Made by a program: the position numbers and the translations under genes
The notes under the pieces: generated by a model
What the model was told of the DNA's origin: nothing
Database searches by the model: none
The model's input: only the letters and a program-made list of their open reading frames with translations
Shown here: piece by piece, positions 11,049 to 22,517 of the stretch
How positions within the stretch are numbered: the first letter of the stretch is position 1
Layout: every line of letters starts with the position of its first letter
Source: Dolomedes plantarius
Lineage: Eukaryota; Arthropoda; Arachnida; Araneae; Dolomedidae
Reading direction: 5' to 3'
Assembly: GCA_907164885.2 (NCBI GenBank)
Contig: OU015492.1
Location: 192,023,039-192,087,038, forward strand
DNA: 64,000 nucleotides

Positions 11049-13844
11049 CCTTAAAATAATAATTCACGAATAAGCATATATTACTTAAGTAAATCAGAAA
11101 TAATTAATAACTGTATGACAAACGTTAGTCCTATTATTTCGAAATAAATACATAATGCGAGAATGAATGTACATTGGGCAGCCAGACTTTTGAATGATGT
11201 AGATTTACAAACATGTAATGAAATCGCATTTAAGCGTTTATGTGCATTGCATGTACGACTTATTATTTTTTTCCCCATTTAGCTATTATTGTTTCAAGAA
11301 GGCATTTGTTCCCAAGCGCTTGTTTAAAGGGGTGCCATAAAAATACATAATGCTGAAAAGTAATTTCATCCTTGAATATTCTGGAGTTTAATGAGAAATC
11401 GCTCCTGGGCGTCCGTTATTTTCTGGCACTGCGCTTTCAAACTTAAATGCTATTGGAGATAGAAAAGTTGAGGGGGTCTAGGATGAAGCAGGGCTTTCGA
11501 GTTTGATATAACATTAACAAGCACTAATACGCCTCTGCCACACCCGTTTTCCCTAGTAAGAAAAGTACATAGAAATACAGACCCCACTAACGTATCTAAA
11601 TATGATCGATGTAAAGGCGAATTTTTCATGCAGATGTAGGCAAAATAAAGGGCTCTGGGATAAAAGGAAAAAAATGGAATTATATTTATGACAGGGACTT
11701 AAAATATCTCGAAGGTATGCCCACAGCACAAGCGCGTTTAACGCCTAAAATATATCTCGAGAGATTACAGAGGGCAAGAATGTACTGATAACGCACCCTC
11801 ATCATAAGATCAGTTCCAAAGAAGCGTATTTCTGCGATCTGAAATTAATCAAAATCACAAGATTCCTAAAGAACTTTCACGAACTAAAACTGACAACTTA
11901 CACAAGTTCCAGTTTTCTTTTGATGGCCTTGGTCAATCAAAAAGTCATGCAACGAGATAAATCGATAAACTAGCTCTATACACTTCGATAAGTAAGAAAA
12001 ATTTTGAACAGGTGCTACATATGTTTAATGACCTTCAAAGTCACACGTATGTTATTATCATCTTAAGTATTACAAATCATTTTACCTCCACGCAGATGTA
12101 CACTTCTTTCAAACTCCACAAACATTAATTTCCAAAATAGCATCCGGGCATTGTAAGGTATCAAATATTTCGACCAAAAGCGATATTAAAAATGTACAGC
12201 TGCAGAAGCTCCATAGCTAATATCTGCGAAATCTCTCTGCGCTAACAATGGATAACTTGCACACTTATTTTTTGATATCAGGAAAGATAAGCAAAGTAAG
12301 GAAGTCGAGACCCACAATTTACTTTGACATTGGGCAGTCCGCGCGCAGCAGGAGGAAAAAAAAAACAATATTGTTACGGACAACATAAATTGTTCTCTCT
12401 CTTCTTGTCGGTGCAAGAAATGGGGAGAAAAGTATTTCGTTTACGAAGGGTACTTCATGCTCGCTGCGAAAAATGGACGTGTGTGCCATGCACACAGTTT
12501 CAACTATTTGTGTATGATAAAAGAATCACCTGCACTGACGTCAGTTTCAAACAAACAGCGTAAATGTGCATAAGTTGTGTAACTTATCTCAATTATGATT
12601 TCACGATGAAGGAAGTTATGACAAAATTAACAAGTAAGTCATATTTATTTCAAACTCGCGTATTCATCTTGAAATTAATACGCTGACAGTTTATAAGTGT
12701 ACACGTATTTATATGTGAATAATTATATATATAATTCAAAATATTAACACACTGATTCCTAACACGGAAAATTAATTTATTAACAACCCTATTTGATTCA
12801 ATTTCATCCGTTGACGTTTTACTTTCTATGTTCATGATTACTTAAATTTTACTTACACTATTGCAATTTTTGTAGCACTAAATCCTGTGCTCGAAGATGC
12901 AGAATTTTCAAAACAGATTTTAAAAGAAGAAAACTCTCTCGTGGATAAGAATTAGTTAACTAAATACAACCCAGATGGTTTTTAAGCATATACAATTGCA
13001 CTGTTTACATAAACTCATGTGAAATCTATGTTAGCACGGCACACACATAAAGGCCAATCACAATGTGTAAAAACATGTTCCTGATGATCATGCACTGCAC
13101 AAATAATGCACGTTATTCAGAAGGAAAAGGGCAGAATTTGTTATTTTTTTTGAAAGAAATATCTCACTTATTTTTAATTATATTTTCTACATGATATTTC
13201 TTATTTCAGGCGCTGTAAATTAAGTGCTTTTGAACTTTGTATACATATTATCTTCTCATACAATCAGTAATTTATTCAGTGAATCTAAACAGATTTTAAT
13301 AGAAAATTATGCATATGAACATAATAAACAAAAGCATTTTTTGTTGTTCAGGAAAGCATTATGATGATAGCAAGCCCTCAGATTCATATCCCCCTTCTCC
13401 CACAAATGTTTAACATAGCAACAGTATACACCAAATAAGATATGGACTGCTATATGATTTCTATACGTTCCTGTGACTATTAGTGTATTTCCTTAAACTG
13501 TTCCATAATAATATGTGTAAAGAAGTTATAAAAAGGAATATTTGTAAAGGCATATAACAGGGCAAAGAGGTATTCTAGAAGTTTTTTTTAAGATAAAGCT
13601 AGCCGTATTTACAAGGCATGCTAACGAAATGTTACCCATAGTTTACAACTTTAGGACACGAATTCGAACCCTCGATGTAATCACATGCTATTATAAACTC
13701 GTAGAGAATGAACTTATTGTTAAAATAGCTTTTGCCAAAACGTTTTTAACTATCCTTTGAAAACAAAAACAAAAACGAAAAAAATTGAGGGTTCTGAATT
13801 AATTATCGGGTAAAACTGAATGAAGAGAGAACGTATGCCAAAAC
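11049..13844. other. Intergenic sequence, no supported gene
   Basis: Two overlapping frames near 12186-12563 on opposite strands lack splice support or known motifs. I see no element ends. Confidence 0.4.
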
Positions 13845-14332
13845 CAGGCCCTGATTTTCCATTAGGCCCGGGCCTAGGGGCCTCCGAATGTTGGGGGACC
13901 CCCAAAATTTTATTTTAAAAGAAAAAAAAAAGAAAAAATTCCCAATTCAATTTTTTAAAATTTTACCTTTTTTTAATAGCATTTTTTTTTATATATCCTT
14001 TCAAATTTGATTAATTGGTTCATCATATGTATAGTTAAATGTATAGTTCATCATATGTATGTTGTGTGTATAAGGGATTAATACGTTTTTCTGATTGCAT
14101 TGTATTGATGTTTTAATGATGAAGTTAATATGTTGTATTGCTTTTTGTTATTTGATAATGGTCTAGGCTTCTACGCTTCAAATAGCCAATTCTTGGTAAA
14201 ATGGTATTTTCACAATGATTCATGATTATTTTTTTGTGTGTCAATTTTGGAAATTTTACGCCCCCAGCAGTGTTAGGGGGCCCCCCATCCCGAGTTGTGC
14301 CTATAGTCAAGAATTTTCTAAATCGGGCCCTG
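13845..14332. mobile_element. hAT-type MITE
   Basis: The inverted ends are CAGGCCCTGATTT and AAATCGGGCCCTG. They are flanked by a perfect 8-bp duplication GCCAAAAC (13837-13844 and 14333-14340). Subterminal blocks are rich in G/C runs (GGGCCTAGGGGCC; GGGGGCCCCCC). It does not encode a protein. Confidence 0.88.
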
Positions 14333-14481
14333 GCCAAAACGGAAATTTTTCCAACAATTTTCATCACTAGATTGTACAATGGTTATACTTTATTAAACGG
14401 TTGAAAAACATTTTTCAGTATAAAATATAACTTCTGTTTAGGTACGAACTACTAAATCATTTTTTTTGCTAAATTTATTTT

Positions 14482-14678
14482 TTAACGTAGGATTACAATC
14501 CTCAATAACGGTCCTTCGGCGAGAAAAAAAATGTCCTGCGTCGCGAATTATAATTTTGGCAGCGCGCCAAACCCAGTAGCAGTAAACAGTTAAACTTACC
14601 AAAACTTACTAAACAGTTAAAGTACCAAAATGCGTTAAAAAAGATGAAGGTAAGCAACCATAAGTAATCCTACGTTAA
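14482..14678 (-). repeat. Dispersed repeat with TIR TTAACGTAGGATTAC, copy 2
   Basis: This is an inverted copy of the element at 6785-8429, but without the Tc1 insertion and TA tract. Shared blocks include GTCCTGCGTC, TGGCAGCGCGCCAAACCCA and GTACCAAAATGCGT. Homology continues beyond the right TIR to about 14714, matching 6754-6784, so the repeat unit is larger than the TIR-bounded part. Confidence 0.7.
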
Positions 14679-15499
14679 TAACCCACGGTAGTTTCGTTAG
14701 AAGAGACTACCTGAAATATTTTGTATGTTTCGGGCCTTCTATAAACTCCAATAGCTTCCTTTTTATTTTTCAATATTTCAAGCATGTAAAAGATACAGAA
14801 TTAACAGATTCCTCCATGTGTTTTGTGAAGCTAAATTTTCTAGGCCTTTTCAACAGCACAGAAATGCCAAATATTTTTTTCTATTTTAAACATGATTGAA
14901 AGTTAATAGAAAATGTATTGCATGACAGTAACATTCTTTTTAAAAATCTTTTACGCACTGAAGGCCAGTAATCACCTAACATTAATACAGTCTTTGAAAA
15001 AAAGTTAGCTTTAAAAGGTTTAAGATTCGTAACTTCAGTAAAGAAGGGATATAGGCTTAATTTCATAAATGGAACCGCAATCTCGCTAGGAAGATAGAAA
15101 AAGTTAAGCCCCAATACTTTGTTTTCAACGGTAATTTTGGTCCTTTTATGGTAAATGGGGCATACTAGTTAAGGGTTTTTTTTTCTCTAAGGAATGAGGA
15201 AAAAGTGCTGATTCAGACAGAATTATATACATATTTTCTTTTAATGCCGTAAGGTTTTGAAAATAAGACGTTAAAATTTCAGATCCCGTGTGAAAAATTT
15301 CCCACCTTTTTAAGCATTTTAAACTGATCTTTTATTGGTCAAAACTTGGAAAACCAGAATATATAACACCATCATTTCTGAGAGGAAATTTGGAGGTTTA
15401 TATCCAGACTATAGCCTGCTGCACCCATTTCCGAGTCTAATTTCAGAATGAAATGATGCCGGACATTCTCAAAGAATTCGTCTGACTATTAATATAAGA

Positions 15500-15903
15500 C
15501 AGGGGTGGGCAAATTGTGGCCCGTTACAGATTTTTTTTTTCTTGTGGCTCGCCAAGACAGTCAGGAAAACTGCCAATATTTTAATTTATACTTATTGATT
15601 TTTATGATACAATTTATACCTTTTCTGAAGGGCCCCAGGTTGCCCCAATCGGTCGGCAGATCTCTACTGTCTGTCCGGCACCCAGGCCCATACTAAATAA
15701 ACCGAACAGGCGAAATTCCCTTCGGCTGAGTTTACAGGTTTTGCTACGCAGCGGCTGGTCTCCAGGTGTAACATGCCGCATAACCAAATAGGTTGCCCGG
15801 CTTAATATTTTGGATTATACCTTTTCTGAAATGCAAAGTTAATTAATAAATGCAACAACTTAAAAAGGTGCGGCCCCCGAGCCAAAAGAATTGCCCACCC
15901 CTG
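15500..15903. mobile_element. hAT-type MITE carrying a later insertion
   Basis: The ends CAGGGGTGGGCAAATTGTGG and GAATTGCCCACCCCTG are inverted. They are flanked by a perfect 8-bp duplication ATATAAGA (15492-15499, 15904-15911). The element is split by a 185-bp GC-rich insert at 15630-15814. Confidence 0.88.
15630..15814. mobile_element. Unidentified short retroelement-like insert with 16-bp target duplication
   Basis: The insert is flanked by a perfect 16-bp direct repeat TTATACCTTTTCTGAA (15614-15629 and 15815-15830). A long target duplication of this type is typical of LINE-mobilised sequences. The insert is clearly richer in G+C than the host MITE. No tRNA A/B boxes, poly(A) or open frame were recognised, so the family is unknown. 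Confidence 0.6.
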
Positions 15904-16508
15904 ATATAAGACATGTAACAAAACTGGATACTTTGAGATGCAACTTCATTGTATGCAGATAATCGCACCAAGGACAACATATTAGCGTGATATTTCATTA
16001 AGAAACGTCATGAGGTTAACTCGGGGTCATTTCGCCGATCAGTCGGTTCTGGCTTAGGTTGGGAATATGCAGAATTTTAGTTATACTGATATATTTTATC
16101 ATGAAGGAAGATTAATCCCAGTTTCGCAAATAACATGTCTGACATTAATAAGCAATTCTGTAGTCAAAATGCTACACATACAGTAAACTACTGATTCTCT
16201 ATGCACGAACACAAAAAACACAGATAAACCAATGACAGCACTATAAAAAATATGTATACATGGATTTTTAACGGTACGAATTTCCTAATTGACAGCTTCA
16301 AATGAATTACATGAGTGATTTAAACACGGTTTAATCAAACTTACTCAAATTTTCAGTTTTTCCTCTAGAAAATGGCTGTTATATTCGTTTGTTTACGAGT
16401 CATGTGTAACGGAAAATTTGTAATTCAAAACTTCGTTTGTGATGCACGGATAATCGGAAATCCTGTGTACTTGCATCAAAGTTGATTATAAATGCATTAT
16501 TCCAAAAT

Positions 16509-16540
16509 TTCTAGACCCCAAATTAATTTGGGGTCTAGAA
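16509..16540. repeat. Perfect 32-bp palindrome
   Basis: The half-site TTCTAGACCCCAAATT is followed immediately by its reverse complement with no loop. No transposon ends are seen around it. It may be a cruciform-forming site or a collapsed MITE; function unknown. Confidence 0.85.
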
Positions 16541-17751
16541 TTTATTTAGTGCTTTGTTTTGGAACATTAAGTATAAAAATAGTTTTTTTGTTTTTGTTTG
16601 TTTGTTGTGTGTCTGTGAGTGTTTGAAATGGAAGAAAAGGTGACTGATAATACACTCACGTCCATAAATTAAGGATAATTCAGAATCACACGGAAATCGA
16701 ACTCTAAAGTAAAAATTTCACCTGTAGAATTATCACACACATCTTCAAGAATAATATGCAAATTACAGGATGCCACCAGATGACGCCGATAGTACGTCAC
16801 AATGACGAGAGTGTAAGAGAGGGTTATATAAGGAATGGTGGCAAAGAAGTAAAATTTTTCACAAGCGTTCTGTAAGCCGCTCAGTGCCATAACCGAATAG
16901 TTATGACACAGAGGACGCATGTGGATGATTTTTTACGTGGTAGAATTATCGGCCGCCTGGAATGTGGACGTACTCAGATGGAAGTATCCGAGGAACTTGG
17001 AACTCCCCAAAGTGTCATCTCTAGGCTTTGGCAACGATTCCAAGATGATGGAAATGTCAGTAGACGTTACAGTGCAGGTCGCCCCCGAGTTACAACGCCG
17101 AATGAAGACCAGTATTTGGCAGTAACTGCCAAAGCAAGCAGACAGAGCACACCATCCGACCTGTCTCGTCAGCTATCTGCAGCGACGGGTACCACAGTTT
17201 CAAGGCAAATCGTGTACAGACGTTTAGGAAATATTGGTCTATATGCTCGCAGGCCTGTCAGATGTGTTCCGCTCACGGCAACTCACTGTCGGCAGCGATT
17301 AGCCTGGAGTAGAGAACATGCAATGTGGGCAGGGTCATAGTAGGCTTGTGTGATGTTTTCCGATGAGTCCAGGTTTAGCTTGCAGTTTGATTTACGTCGG
17401 ACTTTCATATGGAGAACGCCAGGTACCCGTTACCACCAAGACAACATCATTGAGCGACACCGTTACGGTGGTGCAGGATTGCTTGTTTGGGGTGGAATTA
17501 TATTGGGCTCCAGAACAGATCTGCATGTTCAAATCGGAACCGTGAACGGCTACATTTATCAGTACATCATTCTGGAACAACATGTACGTTTGTTTAGGGG
17601 TGCCATGGGCGCAGAATTTGTGTTTATGGATGACAATGCCCGTCCTCACCGAGGAAACATCGTAAACGAATGCCTTGAATCTGAGGATATCACCCGTATG
17701 GAATAGCCAGCAATCTCACCTGACTTGAATCCGATAGAGCATGTGTGGGAC

Positions 17752-19921
17752 ATTTGGGTAGTCCAAAAAAATTAACTTTCGAAATATATTGCTCCACAAG
17801 GTTTATTTTATTATTTTACATGTAAATAATGCGCACAATTTTTTTCTCTCCAAAATAACAATATTTACAGGTCGCTCAAGCTCAGACTTTAAAAGTTCAG
17901 ATTAATAAAGATTTCTTGGAAGTCGCGGGAAAGCTCTTTTGGTGGTTTACTACTAGACGAAGCAGGAATTTTTTTTGTTCTTCGTCTTTTGTAAGGGTTT
18001 CATTGTATTTTTGTATTAGGCTTATAGCTCTTTCAGCATTGTCATTTACACTTTCATTTTTAAGCACCTTTCTCGAAAGTCACAGAATCATTTTCCCACT
18101 GAGATGGTAATTTTTCTATGAAAGCTTGTGATTTAATTTTACTTCCTTTAACCATGGCATCAAAGAATTGTTTTGTCTTTTCAGTCACAAGTTCTTCGAT
18201 CTTTACATTTTGCTATTCATTTTTTAGTTCCAGTCGATCATCACGGATAGGTTTTGGTGGACGATCAAGATTTTGTATCATTTTCATTTTTGTGTCAATG
18301 CTGACTCTTATAAAAAAAAGCTAATGCAACTAAGTGCTCAGATAAATATCATAGGTGTCTGGAAAATGACGATAATGTTATATTTGCTACAGACGGATTT
18401 GGATATTTCTTCAGGTCATTTAAAAACTCAATATCATTGTAATGGGCCTTAATAGCATGCGGTGCTTCATTCCACTATTTAATATATATTAGGTTCACAA
18501 AAAGGCACAATTCTGTAATTTTACCAGATGACAGCTTAAATTGTTCTCGAAAAAGGAATATTTTTAGTAAATAAATACCTTTAGACATCCATCGAGCGTG
18601 ATGTGTGGGTTCAGGAGCGCGAAACGACAGATTATTATCTCCTCCAAGAAAAATTAATGATAATTGCATAAACTTTTTATAGTCATCCCTTATAGTTGGA
18701 GATTTAAGTGCTTTTGGTAGAAATGTTAACATATATTCTCAGAGTTAAGTAAAGTTTACATTGTCAAATAGTTCCTTATTTGCTGGATTATAAGCAGATT
18801 TATCTATTTCAGGCCATAAATTCTTAAAACGCTTAAATATTACAGTTTCTGAACCTTCAGATGGGCCGAATATAACAGAAAACACATTGGATAATACAAT
18901 CTACATTATATGTTGACAACATGCAACCGAAATAAAATCTGCCTCTAAATATTTTTGAATTCTGATGCATGCACCTTTGTGTAAACTAGTATTAGTGGCT
19001 ATGGTATTGAACACCAGTCCTTTAATTTGAGATATAATATTCCCTTTCTGAACTGTCTCAATACATGCTTTTGCTTGTAATTCTCCAGTTCCTAATTCAA
19101 TCTTCGGAATTTCAAGGAGCTTCTCTTAACCATTTCCTGAAACAATAGCGGCACCTCGATCAACTTTTGTTTTTGATCCATCGATATCTGGTAACATCTT
19201 ACCATCCCAGTGTAATAATAGAGGTTCATCTAGAGAAATTTTTTCTGTTTCTGCAGCTTGTTGCCTTTTTTTTCTTCTATGTCTCCTTCTTGAGCGTCAA
19301 GAAAGGGTTTTTGGAGAAATATCGTTCCCAGGTGCACGTGCAACAGCTCCAGCCACGAATACAGCTTTCCGATCAGAAATATTCACATGATCTAGTGCAC
19401 CTACAACTTTAGGAGACTTAATATTTTTTACATATTTCTTTTCAGCAGCTTCGGGAACTGTAGTTGTAGTATTAAGATAGGATTGGGATATAGATGACAG
19501 CAGCAGGTACTCTTCTTCACTTTCAAATTCTATGGAATGTGAAGTTTCTGAGTCAGATAATTCTGACATGATTTTTTCTACCCTAATTTGTAATTTTGCT
19601 TCTCTTTCTTCATAGCGTTCTTACGTTAACAATTTATTATCTTCCCGTCTTCTGTTTCTTATTTCTTTTTGTGTAGTTTTCACGTCAGCTCCACTCATAG
19701 AACAACAAAAACCATCTTTCTGCTTTTGAAAGAATTCTCTGTCTTCTTTGTTGCTATGTTATATGTTCTTTGAAAATACAAACGTTGAGCGACCTCTTAA
19801 TATTACCGGATTGGCCTGGAATTTTATTTGCATACATTTTGGATACAGAGGAACAAAATAGGGCTTGTGGAAGGAAGGTTCTTACACTTTTATTTTTTAA
19901 CATTATGTCATGGACCACCCT
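17752..19921 (-). mobile_element. Nested DNA transposon, probably hAT-like, superfamily not certain
   Basis: It inserted into the Tc1 transposase codons for HVWDLLGRR. The host sequence resumes exactly after 19929. Left terminal block GGGTAGTCCA and right block TGGACCACCC are inverted. Flanking sequences TGTGGGAC and AGTGGGAC suggest an 8-bp target duplication with one change. The minus strand encodes a degraded protein over most of the element. I recognise it as a widespread arthropod/cnidarian mobile-element protein, but I cannot assign its superfamily from sequence alone. Confidence 0.7.
17900..19569 (-). pseudogene. Degraded transposase-like protein of the nested element
   Basis: Read from 19569 downward, the frame opens with an acidic Ser-rich N-terminus (MSELSDSETSHS). 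Next come LLHWDGKMLPDIDGSKTKVD (19220-19160 region), KLLEIPKIELGTGELQAKA, GLVFNTIATNTSLHKGACI and ADFISVACCQHI. The block at 18732-18475 includes FLGGDNNLSFRAPEPTHHAR and WMSKGIYLLKIFLFREQF, followed by an RHLWYLSEHLVALAFF block near 18360-18300. Several stops and frame changes separate these blocks. A likely catalytic Asp in the FNTIATNT block appears replaced by Asn. The assignment rests on family memory, not a search. Confidence 0.55.
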
Positions 19922-20448
19922 AGTGGGACTTGCTTGGCCGACGAGTTGCAGCCCGTCAACCACCTCCTACATGTGTACCGGAACTTGGGAGAACATAGCT
20001 TGCTGAGTGGAGTAATCTTCCTCAAGATCAGCTCGATAATTTGATACTCAGCATGCCTAGGTGTTGTACGGACTACATTTCATCACATGGGAGACATACA
20101 ATGTATTAACCATCATACCAACCACGTAATATGAAGTTTTTGTAAAGGAGATATTTTTTACAATTGCTGAAGGGAGCAAAAATCGTAGTTTTTATGAATA
20201 GTATCATACATACACCATCTTTTTTGTTCTTTATCTTTTGTTTAATAAATGGGCTTTATGAATAAGTCACATTTGTTTTGTTTCTGAACCTTTATATGCC
20301 GGAGCTGGCATTATACTTAATTTATGGACATGAGTGTATTATGACTCAGTTAAAATATCCATTGAGCAATATGAAATAATTTAACACCAATTTCAATCTA
20401 TTAAATACAGGTGAGCAAATGAAAACTAATTTAATTCTTCATTTTTAG

Positions 20449-20863
20449 GTGCAAACGATCCTCTAAACATACAAATATGTCTATGCGTTTATATCACCGG
20501 AGATCATCAGCGTCAAGAGAACGACTTGATCGACTTCATGTGCCAAACAGTAATTGCTTTGCAAATTCGTTAAGAGCACAGAACTTAGCAGCATGTGGAC
20601 ACAGGGAATCTCCAGGACTCAGCAGGCCAAGATCTCAGTCACTTTTCCCAGGAAGTGATCACTCACTTGTTGTTCCTCCCAGGTCAAGATCTCATTCATT
20701 CTCTGGTGCTCCAAGAGGTAATGAATCTTCTCTAACAGCATCAGAAGAGGAACATATTTTTCGATGCTACACAAGGATCATGTATATACTTTTAGGTGGC
20801 TTAGCAGCAGGAGCTATGGGACTAGTTATATATGGAGTACATTCGTTTGCTAATTTTCGGTGA
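20449..20863 (+). CDS. Terminal exon of an unrecognised Ser/Arg-rich protein with a C-terminal membrane segment
   Basis: The exon follows a good acceptor (TTAATTCTTCATTTTTAG before 20449) and stays open to the stop at 20861-20863. Reading from the acceptor gives CKRSSKHTN before the first Met at 20477. Translation may start at that Met (128 residues), or the exon may continue a protein begun upstream. The N-terminal two thirds are basic and rich in Ser, Arg and Pro (repeated RSRSHS-like and RPRSQS-like patches). Then comes an acidic patch (TASEEEHIF), and a hydrophobic segment of about 20 residues at roughly 105-124 (IMYILLGGLAAGAMGLVIYG), leaving a short tail. This suggests a tail-anchored or single-pass membrane protein. 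I do not recognise the family. The preceding intron contains the Tc1 element 16653-20336. No upstream coding exon could be identified in the window. Confidence 0.55.
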
Positions 20864-21590
20864 AAAACTAAGTGACAATGAAGTTAAGGACTCACATGAG
20901 ATACTACTCAAGGGCCAAACTCAAAATTAATTCACTCCTTAGCAAATGGAAAAAGTACCAACAGATTTATTCAAATATGATGTCTATGTCAAGGTATTTT
21001 TTACTAAAACAAAATTTAAATTTAATGCTTTCTTAAAGTAAAAAAATACATTTTTAAACAATGTTCAAACACAAGAAACTGCAGATTAGAAAATATTAAC
21101 AAGTGTGAATGCACATACAGTATTTTTCAGTGCAATTATTTATAATGTATTACCTGGTAAAATGCTGCCCTGGCTTGATAGGGTCTTTCACAGAAACATC
21201 CTGAGATAGGCTAAAATGCTCTGAGTTTGCCTGTCATTGTTTTACTGAGAAATAAACATGAATAACTAATATAAACTCAAAGTATGCGATGGTCTTGGAA
21301 ATAATCAGTGATTCAGTAATAAGTATAAAAAAAAAGTAGAAAACTGGGATAATTTGCAGGAGACAAGAGTTTCACCCAAGTCGTTAGAGTGCAGTAAATG
21401 CAATGCAGAATAAAACATGGGGAATTTTTATAAAGTGAAATCTGTTGTTAAATTTAACTTTTGGCTAAATTATATGAAATAATCAAAAAAGGCTTCTTGA
21501 CTGATATCACATGCATTGAAAGTCATCAGTTCTTTTTATACTTCACTATTCCATACCAACTAATCATATATTAGAACTAAACAATTATAA
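20864..21590 (+). other. Probable 3' UTR and downstream sequence of the plus-strand gene
   Basis: AT-rich non-coding sequence follows the stop at 20863. AAATAAA-type signals occur near 21250. The real transcript end cannot be decided from sequence. Confidence 0.35.
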
Positions 21591-21596
21591 AAAAAA

Positions 21597-21825
21597 CCCC
21601 CCCCCCCTCCCCAATGCGGCAGGCACTTGACTTTCCTTGACATTTGCCCATCAAGACCCCGAATTCTTGTTAGCTACTTTATTATGGGATCACTATTTAA
21701 GTGAGCTAACATTGCTCCCTATGATGGGACAACACAGGAATGTCCAAACTTTATTCGGGATTTGAACCCAAGCCCACTATGTGGAAGCTCAAGATGCTAA
21801 CCACCATATCATTTGGGCGGCATTA
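21597..21825 (-). repeat. tRNA-derived SINE, family A, copy 1
   Basis: On the minus strand there is an A-box-like ATGGTGGTTAGCAT, a B box GGGTTCAAATCCC, and a body with CATAGGGAGCAATGTTAGCT and ATCCCATAATAAAGTAGCT. It ends GCATTGGGGAGG followed by a homopolymer (the C/T run near 21597). The same order of blocks occurs at 63535-63741, and partly at 43113-43435 and 52960-53105. Confidence 0.75.
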
Positions 21826-22131
21826 AAATACACATGAAATGTAACAAAAAAATCTAAAACATATGAAATGTTATGAAAACTTAAAAAGCTGATAACAGAT
21901 ATAAGATGGGATTTCATGTTTTAAAGAGACTGAATGTGTATAAATATTACAAGCTTCAGGTAAGAATTTCTGTGGGTGATTACTGTTTTAAGGGGTGATA
22001 CAGTAATTAATTTTGAAATGCTCTACCTATGAAATGTAAAGTCAGATGTCATTGAAAGAAAAATAAATATAAAGCAAATGAAACAAAAGATTTTGGCTAT
22101 TTTCTCATACATGAAGATTATATGAGCTAAA

Positions 22132-22517
22132 AGTTTAACTGACCTCAATAACCATTCTTCATTCTTATTTCCCTAGAAGTTTTAAAAGTACTTATTTGTC
22201 CAATGTTCAGATTTGTTTGAAGTATATATCAGTCTAATACAATCACTTGTGCCAATCAAAGACATCAAGATGTATATAATTTTTGTAACATTACTTCTAA
22301 TATTTCAAAATGAAGTGGAAAATATTAGTATTCCATTCTCATATTTAAGTTATACTATGTAGTATTTATTGCAATGCATCAAAAATATTTTCAACAGCAC
22401 AAGTGATTGTATTAGAATGATATATACTTCAAACAAATCTGAACATTGAACAAATAATAAAATAAGTTCTTTTATATTTTCTAGGGAATGAAGAAAGGTT
22501 ATTGAGGCCAGTTAAAC
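22132..22517. repeat. Long inverted repeat, two ~121-bp arms, 144-bp loop
   Basis: The left arm 22132-22252 (from AGTTTAACTGACCTCAATAA to AATCACTTGTGC) is the near-complement of 22397-22517 (from GCACAAGTGATTGTATTAGA to TTGAGGCCAGTTAAAC), with scattered substitutions and small gaps. No TSD or typical transposon terminus was found at the outer ends. Transcription through it would give a long hairpin. It lies 1.3 kb downstream of the plus-strand stop codon and could be in that gene's 3' UTR. Confidence 0.85.

Larger units (their letters stand above)
16903..20109 (+). pseudogene. Tc1 transposase (DD34E type), split and mutated
   Basis: The N-terminal 145 codons (16903-17340) carry the paired helix-turn-helix region (RGRIIGRLECGRTQMEVS, GRPRVTTPNEDQ). 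After a frameshift and stop near 17338 the frame resumes with FSDESRFSL (first Asp), FMDDNARPHR (second Asp), then a stop at 17704-17706 where relatives have Trp, then ISPDLNPIEHVWD (Glu). There are 34 positions between the second Asp and the Glu, so this is DD34E. Coding breaks at 17751 because of the nested element and continues at about 19930 to the stop TAA at 20107. The gene is inactive through at least one frameshift, one nonsense change and the insertion. Confidence 0.9.
16653..20336 (+). mobile_element. Tc1 element interrupted by a second DNA transposon
   Basis: The left end CACTCACGTCCATAAATTAA and the right end TTAATTTATGGACATGAGTG are inverted repeats flanked by TA (16651-16652, 20337-20338). 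Without the nested element (17752-19921) the length is about 1.5 kb, normal for Tc1 transposons with short TIRs. Its right end lies only about 110 bp before the splice acceptor of the plus-strand terminal exon at 20449, so it probably sits in that gene's last intron. Confidence 0.9.

Noticed and set aside
12186..12563. Overlapping frames on both strands with Cys residues
   Set aside because: No splice sites in phase, no recognised motif and no neighbour context; chance frames in a slightly GC-richer patch.
16570..16640. TATAAAAA near 16571 followed by ATGGAAGAAAAG and GTGACT, looking like a promoter and first exon of the plus-strand gene
   Set aside because: Splicing to the acceptor at 20448 would give a stop after five codons, so the phase does not fit. 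It is at most a non-coding leader.
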